This document shows positions 57,825 through 64,000 of a DNA stretch of 64,000 nucleotides, one piece after another. A program made the position numbers and the translations under genes. The notes below the pieces were generated by a model. That model searched no databases and was not told where the DNA came from. It saw only the letters and a list, made by a program, of their open reading frames with translations. Location of the stretch: contig CM068828.1 of assembly GCA_028554795.2 (NCBI GenBank), forward strand, positions 5,487,720-5,551,719, written 5' to 3'. Origin of the DNA: Sinohyriopsis cumingii (lineage: Eukaryota; Mollusca; Bivalvia; Unionida; Unionidae). How positions within the stretch are numbered: the stretch's first letter is position 1; the number at the start of each line of letters is the position of its first letter.

Positions 57825-57920
57825 AATATTAATTACATATACATATACAGAATACAGTATTAATTACATATACATATACAGAATACAGTATTAATTACAT
57901 ACACATATACAGAATACAGC
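57825..57920. repeat. 31-bp tandem repeat, three copies
   Basis: GAATACAGTATTAATTACAT followed by ATACATATACA is repeated three times with few changes. Confidence 0.9.
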
Positions 57921-57989
57921 ATGTGCTGTTTAGGGAATTTACTAAAGATGCTAGGTATTACCCATATACCAGTTTACCGTTGTATTTTT

Positions 57990-58376
57990 TTCCGTGACAC
58001 GTACGAGGTCAGAAAAAAACAACAAGAAGAAGTAGCAGCAAATAAACAAGAGGGTGAAAATCAAACGGTCACGGTACTGTTAGACATTTTAGCGGAGTTA
58101 AGAAGTCTGAAACAAATGTATCAGACTTCTTTATCACGACCGAAGAGAATACGACCTTCCCGAGCTAAACACTCCAACCCTGTGACTAAGCCTATGGTGC
58201 CACCCTTAGTGATTTCAACCAAATCATCATCATCATCAACAGTACGCAGTCCAGAAGTAGGCCTCGGCCGTGTCAAAAGGCTTAAGACAGTTAAAGATGA
58301 TTGCTTAAACTCACCCCTACACCAAAAAAGGCCCTTTTCAGGGCCACCCACGTCTCTCAAAAACAGATAGACTCAC
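57990..58376 (+). pseudogene. Inverted fragment of a Polinton right arm (poly-Gln gene 3' part)
   Basis: The sequence is the reverse of element 1 32,210-32,560. It encodes the second half of the poly-Gln protein (LLDILAELRSLKQMY, SRPKRIRPSRAKH) on the plus strand, with a Ser-rich insert. The stop is lost, so the frame runs through the hairpin (RPFSGPP). It is not an inverted terminal repeat, because the subrepeats and terminus are absent. It probably comes from another related copy or an inversion. Confidence 0.8.
58330..58345 (+). terminator. Histone-type 3' stem-loop in inverted fragment
   Basis: The plus-strand GGCCCTTTTCAGGGCC followed by ACCCA is the counterpart of 32,233-32,248. The purine-rich block after it has changed (TCAAAAACAGATAG). 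Confidence 0.75.
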
Positions 58377-61300
58377 AAGCTGTTAAAATGTTCTTCGAAG
58401 AATCTTTTCTTTCTCATTGAGCAGCATGGCGCTCTCTGCATTCATTATTGGAGATGTTCATGATGACTGTGGCGTATATATTGTCTTCACAGCATCATAG
58501 AAATATTTAATGTCTTTTCTGTCTCCGTTGGAATGAACTCACTTTGTCATAATGCTCAGCCACGAGTCTTGCAGGTATAAGTTTTTATTGTACAGTTTTC
58601 TTGATGTTGTTGACTGTTTCCTTCTTAGATGATGAAACGATCTCATCTAAATGGGTTATTGCCTTCTTAGATGATGAAATGATGTCTTCTAAATGGGTTA
58701 TCAGTAGCAGATGTTCTCTTTATGAAGTATCTGTTCTCAAGTAGCCAATCTTAACGTTATCGTGTGGAGTGACTGAGGGTTTTGAGTCTTTCAAATGATG
58801 CCCAGTTTTCCTCGACATTCTAGAAGTTTATAGCGCTTGTATCCAGTTAGATGTACAGTTAGACGACAAACGTCTGTTTCACATTCTCCTGACAACATTT
58901 AGCTTTCTGGTCTCATTTTTGTCTTGTAGATGTCTGTTAGATGCATCCAGATAATGAGCATGAGGTAAGTTCAGCGTTCTGCACTTCTCTTGGCCCTAGA
59001 CCATCGAACATCATGCGTGATTCTTCTCCTATCTATGACGTAGGCAATAAGAAGATGGTGCTTGAGCTTCGTTGCTTCCAAGACGTTGTCTTCCCGTTTG
59101 GGAGGTGGTAGACAGTGTTGGTGATTATGAGCGTAATTTCTCAGTAGGAGCAGTCCGTTGTTGCATTTGCCAACGTCATTTATGTAAGTTACACCGCGCC
59201 ATATATGGTGATTTTAGCATTAAATTCACCATAGATGACGAGTTATTCTCAATTCAGTATTGTGCAATAAATAATTCCAGGTCTACATAAAATTTGCACA
59301 TGATCTCATCAGGGTTTGCAATGCTGGGTGCATAGGCGCAGTCTTTGTCCTGACAGTAGGAGTCTCATTTGCATTAGTCTGTGATTAGGACCCTTTGGGA
59401 GATTTGTGATCTTGCTAACTGTTAGGACTCTATTGTCACAAACTAAGCAACGTAAAAATGCAAATACAGCATAATTTATACAAAATTTAATTATCAAAGT
59501 TATAAAATGAAAATTTAAAAGAAACGTTAAGTAGTATGAATTGAATCCAAAATAATCCTGCAGAGTTATATTCAAGTCCAAATGAATCAGATGTTCCCAA
59601 TGAATTTTAGATACTCGAATGTACTAGTCCGCCAACAGTACTGAAGTATCACAATGTCATTATCCAGAACTCCTTTCAGTAATTCACAATGGTCATAGAA
59701 TAATATTTAGTCTTATGTGCACTTTGTAATTCCAGCGAATAATCTAAACAAATGTTTCCTTTCAAACAATATCAAAACACGGCATTAAATTCATCTGCAG
59801 ACTGATGTTGCAACAATAAGATAGGAAATAATAGCCCAAAATGGAATCCGAAATAGGAATGAATCCGAATGAGGAATCAATTAATTGCTGAGTTCTGTCC
59901 TAATATGTTTGCACTCTACAGATTTGTATTTTGCATAAATTTAGATTTTAATTTAAACGAATTTTCCCGGTTTTCCTCACCGGATATACTGGCTATTTAT
60001 AAAATATCTTGTATATCTTAAGTTTGTTTAAAAGAACTTATAATTTCATTTATTTTGCTGTATGATTGATAAGTATAATATGGTTACGACTTAGCCTTAC
60101 AAAAGATGTGCACTTTTTTTAAACTGCTGGCTCTCCTTGGTCACTTTAACTTCCTGGACTTCAGAGGTAAATTGTAAAAAAAAGAGCCGATAACTTTTCC
60201 AAATTTTATATATTTGGTAATTCATTCATTGGACTTTTAGAAGCTGGTATTGTCTAGGCTGGCAAAATTTATTTTCCAATTTTAATGACTGCTAAAGATA
60301 GTTTACTCTAGACTAGTTCAGGCTTATGTTTCTTGAACAAGGAAGAAGTCATTTTAGTTAGCTGTGTACTTAGATCATGTACGATTTCTACAAGCACAAT
60401 CTCCAATGAAAGTTTAGCTACAGTACATTAAAGTAATATACAGGAATACCAATATTCTCTCCATTTTGCATGCTACAAATGGGAACAACTTCGCCATACA
60501 CCAGCCACTTTCTCAGAAGTTCACAATATATGTAGAGCGCTCCTGTAAACCTCCAATATGTCGCAATATACCCCACGTGACAGAATTTACAACTCAATTT
60601 AAAATTTTACAATATTTAACCACATGACATACGTCACAGTACTCAAACGCCTGACTTTAACTAGCCAACTATAAATAACTCCAAACTCGGAAACATGTTT
60701 ATTATTAGAAACTTTTATATCATCTATTTATAGATCTTATGCAATTTAGAGGCACTCTTAGTGTTTTAAAATAGACTCTATATCTGCGTACAAAATAAAC
60801 AATTAATATTTTCTTCTTAGATGATCACTACAATTTATGGTAATGAATAAAACAGGTTTATAAAATATTGATATACATAACACTAACTAGCTGTGATTTG
60901 ATGTCAATACCAAATCTAGCTTCACCTCCCTTGTCTTTACTTTGGCCACCGCAGATGATGTAGCCGGATCCTAACTCGGCCATTTTTCCTTCCTCAGCTA
61001 GGCGAGTGTAACTCAGAACTGCTGTTTGTATGCTGAATCTAACCAGTTCTATACCAACTAGGGCATTTGATAAAGCTTGCCAGTAGCTTATTGTTGGTTG
61101 ATGATGTTTTCCTAGTTTTCTCCACGCTCTTCCGCCAACAGTTGCACTGGCCGACATGTTTGGTCAATCATGTGCTGAAATATGGCGTTAAGACCACAAC
61201 TTCAACAACAGTAACTAACAAGAGCTGTTCTCTCTGGTATATCGGCTGGTGTACTGTACACTAATGTATGTATGTTTCAGACACCGATGGTGAGTTGCAT

Positions 61301-63030
61301 CTCCTCTGTCTTCTTGCTCGGTTTTATACCGCAAAGAATTCCTGTCAGCCGTGGTATGTTGAGCAGGATTAAAGTGAAGCGGAAGTATTTAGGCCTCCTT
61401 TTCTGGCCCCTTCCTCGTGCTGCTGAGGTGAGCAGTGTGATCGTATAAAGGGCTACGTAGTTACCTAGGGAAATGCCGAGTTCCACTGCTGCTACGGTCC
61501 GAAACAATACATCCCAATACCCTGCGATTCCTGTTTGCAGGTCAGCAGCTACAACTTCCAGTGTATCCTAACCTTTTGCTTTGCCGATCGACCATCGCCA
61601 TCTGACTTGAACGAATCTGGTAAGGAAGAAGGGAATAGAGTCGTGACTTTCGAGTGAATTTGATTTAAATGAAAGGCAAGTTGCGCAGAGTCGCCTCACT
61701 CTCTCGTCCAGGCCTGTCTCAATCCAGTGGGACGACATTATCTAGACATCTGGAGATAGCTCCTCCTGCACCTGAGCTGATGCCCTATTCTGGCCACGCA
61801 TTTCTTGCCATCTGCCTTCACAGTCGGGGATGATCATATCTGCTTGGCCGCCTCATCCTCATTACAGGACTTGCCAGAGGGAGCCATTTGTTACTGTCCA
61901 CTCTGGGTAAAGAATCACAGGTAGTGCCGTCTACTGTTACTCACATCAACAGGCAATGCCTGACCTAACACGTCAGGTTTTACAATGGTAGTCTGTTGCA
62001 TGGTCGTGACGGATTGGTCGCGTGAGCTCTAATTCTCTACACTGTGGGGAAAAAGAATAAAGAACGATCCATCCGGGATAACATTTGTTAAGGGACAAGT
62101 ATTCACGCCATAATTAATTGCGCTCTTCAAAGGCACCCTTCTCATAAAACGCTGCATATCTTTGCCTTTTGAAAATAAGTATAAGAAATATGAAAATCAT
62201 GGAGTTTGTGTCTTGTCATTTATTTCTGTTTTTTAATTCTGTGTTCAAAGTTTGTTTTGTCTTTAATGTTTTTTGTATACCATTGATAAAGATAGGATTT
62301 ATTTACAGTCGGCATGCTTTAAAAAAAACACAATTAATCATAAGTTCTAATCTGGCTATTGGGATTCGATCGCTGATTTTTTTATAACATATGACAACGT
62401 CCAATGTTCGCGGTAAATCGTTTACCTTTAACTGTGTATGGCTTTAGTGTCGGGCATTAAATAATCTGGGGTAACCTGATATTGAATTACCTTCATACCT
62501 ACCAAGGGGCTTTATGACTACTTGAAGGACGCTTGTTATGCGTACAATTGTTTTTAAACGATTGTGTATACTTTATGAACACCGGCATTCCTTTTATTTT
62601 TAATGCAATCAATCTAATAAATAAATGACGTTTAATACAAATGGAAACAGTTGTAGAGATAATCAAATACTGATACTGTACAGATGTCTTTTAAATTACT
62701 GGTTTCTTTGATTTATTCAATTTTGCAAATTCAAAGTCAAAATAAAGATGGGGATGGCATACATAAAATTTAGAGATGCCTTGATTGAGCGAAAGTCCGG
62801 GAGAGCGCAGTTTGAAGAAGAAATGTTTTACAACCAAAACGTTACAGTTTGCTAGGAACAGAAAACAGTCATTATTATTTAACTTACTTAACAAAAATGA
62901 ATCAGTATAGTGGCCAGAATGAAGAGGTATTTAATTTAAAGTTAAATGAGATAATTGGTCGACAATTTACCAGATTTAATTCATTGTTACAGTAACATTC
63001 ATAACATTTCGATAGACCTGATTCTGGATG
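58377..63030. other. Host sequence without identified gene
   Basis: There is a 41-bp duplication at 58,622-58,702 (CTTCTTAGATGATGAAA core). Open frames at 60,858-61,157 and 61,277-61,507 on the minus strand have a coding-like look (for example QALSNALVGIELVRFSIQTA), but no splice context or family was recognised. No RNA gene is visible. Confidence 0.4.
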
Positions 63031-63710
63031 AGGAACACGTGCAAGTAGCACATCAATAGACATGAATCCGAATGAATAATGCAGGCACATAACAGATCAA
63101 TAGACATGAATCCGAATGAATAATGCAGGCAAGTAACACATCAATAGACATGAATCCGAATGAATAATGCAGGCACATAACAGATCAATAGACATGAATC
63201 CGAATGAATAATGCAGGCAAGTAACATATCAATAGACATGAATCCGAATGAATAATGCAGGCACATAACAGATCAATGGACATGATTCTGGAAGAATGAT
63301 GCAGCAAAGAACAGATCAATGGACATGAATTTGGAAGAAGGATGCAGCAAAGAACAGATCAATGGACATGATTCCGGATTAAGGATGCAGGCGAAGAACA
63401 AATCAATTAACTTGAATTCAGATGAAGGATACAGGCAAAAAATAGATCAATAGCCATGATTCCGGATGAAGAATGCAGGCAAATAACAGATCAATAGACA
63501 TGATTCCAAATGAATAATGCAGGAAATAAAAGATCAATAGACATGATTCCGAATGAAGAATGCATGCAAAAGAAGATCAATAGACATTATTCCGAATGAA
63601 GAATGCAGGAAACAATAGATCAATAGACATGATTCCGAATGAAGAATGCAGACAAAAATAGATCAATAGACATCATTCTAGATGAAAAATGCAGGCAAAG
63701 AAAAGATCAC
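63030..63710. repeat. Minisatellite of about 44 bp, about 15 copies
   Basis: The unit is AGATCAATAGACATGAATCC plus GAATGAATAATGCAGGCAAATAAC. The first four or five units are nearly identical and alternate two variants (CAGGCACATAACAG and CAGGCAAGTAACAC). Later units diverge and vary in length. Confidence 0.95.
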
Positions 63711-63946
63711 AAGAATCGTTGAACTTATTTCATTACTTGATCGCTCATGCATTTGTAATGCCCAAAGTAAAATCGGTAAAACTAAGAATCTCAAAGTATA
63801 CAACTTTGTTTTATAAAGCCTCCCTTCCCTGATTTACCGAGGATGTAAAGATATTAATGGCACGTGAGCACTATATTGGCCGTATAGTGTCTGTAGTTTC
63901 CTAATAAAAGGTAAGTTTCAAAGAACACAATACAACAAGGGACACG

Positions 63947-64000
63947 AGTAGTTAAGTGGGTCACCCTAGCCTCAATGGGAATTAGCATTACAGACAGGGT
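63947..64000 (+). repeat. Left terminus of a further Polinton
   Basis: AGTAGTTAAGTGGG followed by TCACCCTAGCCTCAATGG and AATTAGCATTACA matches the first 50 bp of element 2 (39,046 on) and, more weakly, element 1, in the same orientation. The body would lie beyond the window. The six bases before it (GACACG) would be the target duplication. Confidence 0.8.

Noticed and set aside
58330-58376. Right terminal inverted repeat of element 2
   Set aside because: The hairpin and flank look like the inner TIR, but the sequence continues as the inverted poly-Gln gene and no subrepeats or AGTAGT terminus follow. It is an internal fragment in reverse.
60858-61157. Host protein exon
   Set aside because: The frame has a reasonable composition but no recognised family, no clear splice sites and no neighbouring exons, so it cannot be supported.
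63030-63710. CRISPR array
   Set aside because: Units are contiguous tandem repeats without unique spacers, in animal DNA, and no cas genes are present.

Overview
The window looks like nuclear DNA of a marine invertebrate, most likely a mollusc and perhaps a bivalve. The evidence is AT-rich intergenic DNA, LINE fragments, a tRNA-headed SINE of the type common in molluscs, and long microsatellites. No ordinary host gene can be named with confidence. Most of the window is a nested cluster of Polinton/Maverick (adintovirus-like) virus-transposons.

Layout. (1) About 300-15,300 is an old, heavily decayed Polinton ('element 0'). It has worn terminal inverted repeats and remnants of PolB, an HNH endonuclease, integrase, a phospholipase A2-like protein, adenain-type protease, major and minor capsid proteins, packaging ATPase and a tail-fibre-like protein. 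A SINE and a MITE-like element have inserted into it. (2) 16,261-33,679 is a precisely delimited, young 17.4 kb Polinton ('element 1'). It has about 380-bp inverted repeats starting AG and a perfect 6-bp target duplication (CAAGTT). It carries capsid genes, a chromodomain integrase, an ATPase, core-like proteins and a three-way broken PolB, and it has lost its protease by deletion. (3) 33,686-39,045 is host spacer with an old LINE endonuclease fragment and a 44-bp tandem repeat. (4) 39,046 to about 57,003 is a relative of element 1 ('element 2') with only its left end. It keeps the protease and accessory genes that element 1 lost (a BIR/IAP protein and three F-box-like proteins). It has lost the penton, membrane protein, half of the integrase, PolB and its right end, and two copies of one LINE family have inserted into its left arm. 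(5) 57,003-63,946 is rearranged and host DNA, including an inverted piece of a Polinton right arm and a large minisatellite. (6) At 63,947 another Polinton terminus of the same orientation begins and runs off the window.

Main observation. The small genes at the two ends of element 1 do not appear to end in ordinary poly(A) signals. Each is followed, 24-30 nt after its stop codon, by a 16-nt hairpin read on the coding strand as GGCCCUUUUCAGGGCC or AGCCCUUUUCAGGGCU. In most copies this is followed by ACCCA and then a purine-rich GAAAAGA block. This matches the 3' processing signal of metazoan replication-dependent histone mRNAs (stem-loop, cleavage site, histone downstream element). Three of these genes in each element also share one upstream promoter block (TTTTCCTTCACGTCCGCGC plus a TATA-like box). 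The structural gene block, by contrast, has AATAAA-type signals. Together this suggests an S-phase-tuned regulon that uses host histone mRNA processing, with the hairpin built into the terminal inverted repeats so that both end-proximal genes use it.

How the genes fit together. PolB, integrase, ATPase, protease, double jelly-roll capsid and single jelly-roll penton form the standard Polinton replication, integration and packaging set. The basic proteins between ATPase and integrase are probably core or genome-packaging proteins. The small Glu/Lys/Gln-rich helical proteins of unknown function form the histone-hairpin regulon. Neither young copy is intact, and they are broken in different genes.
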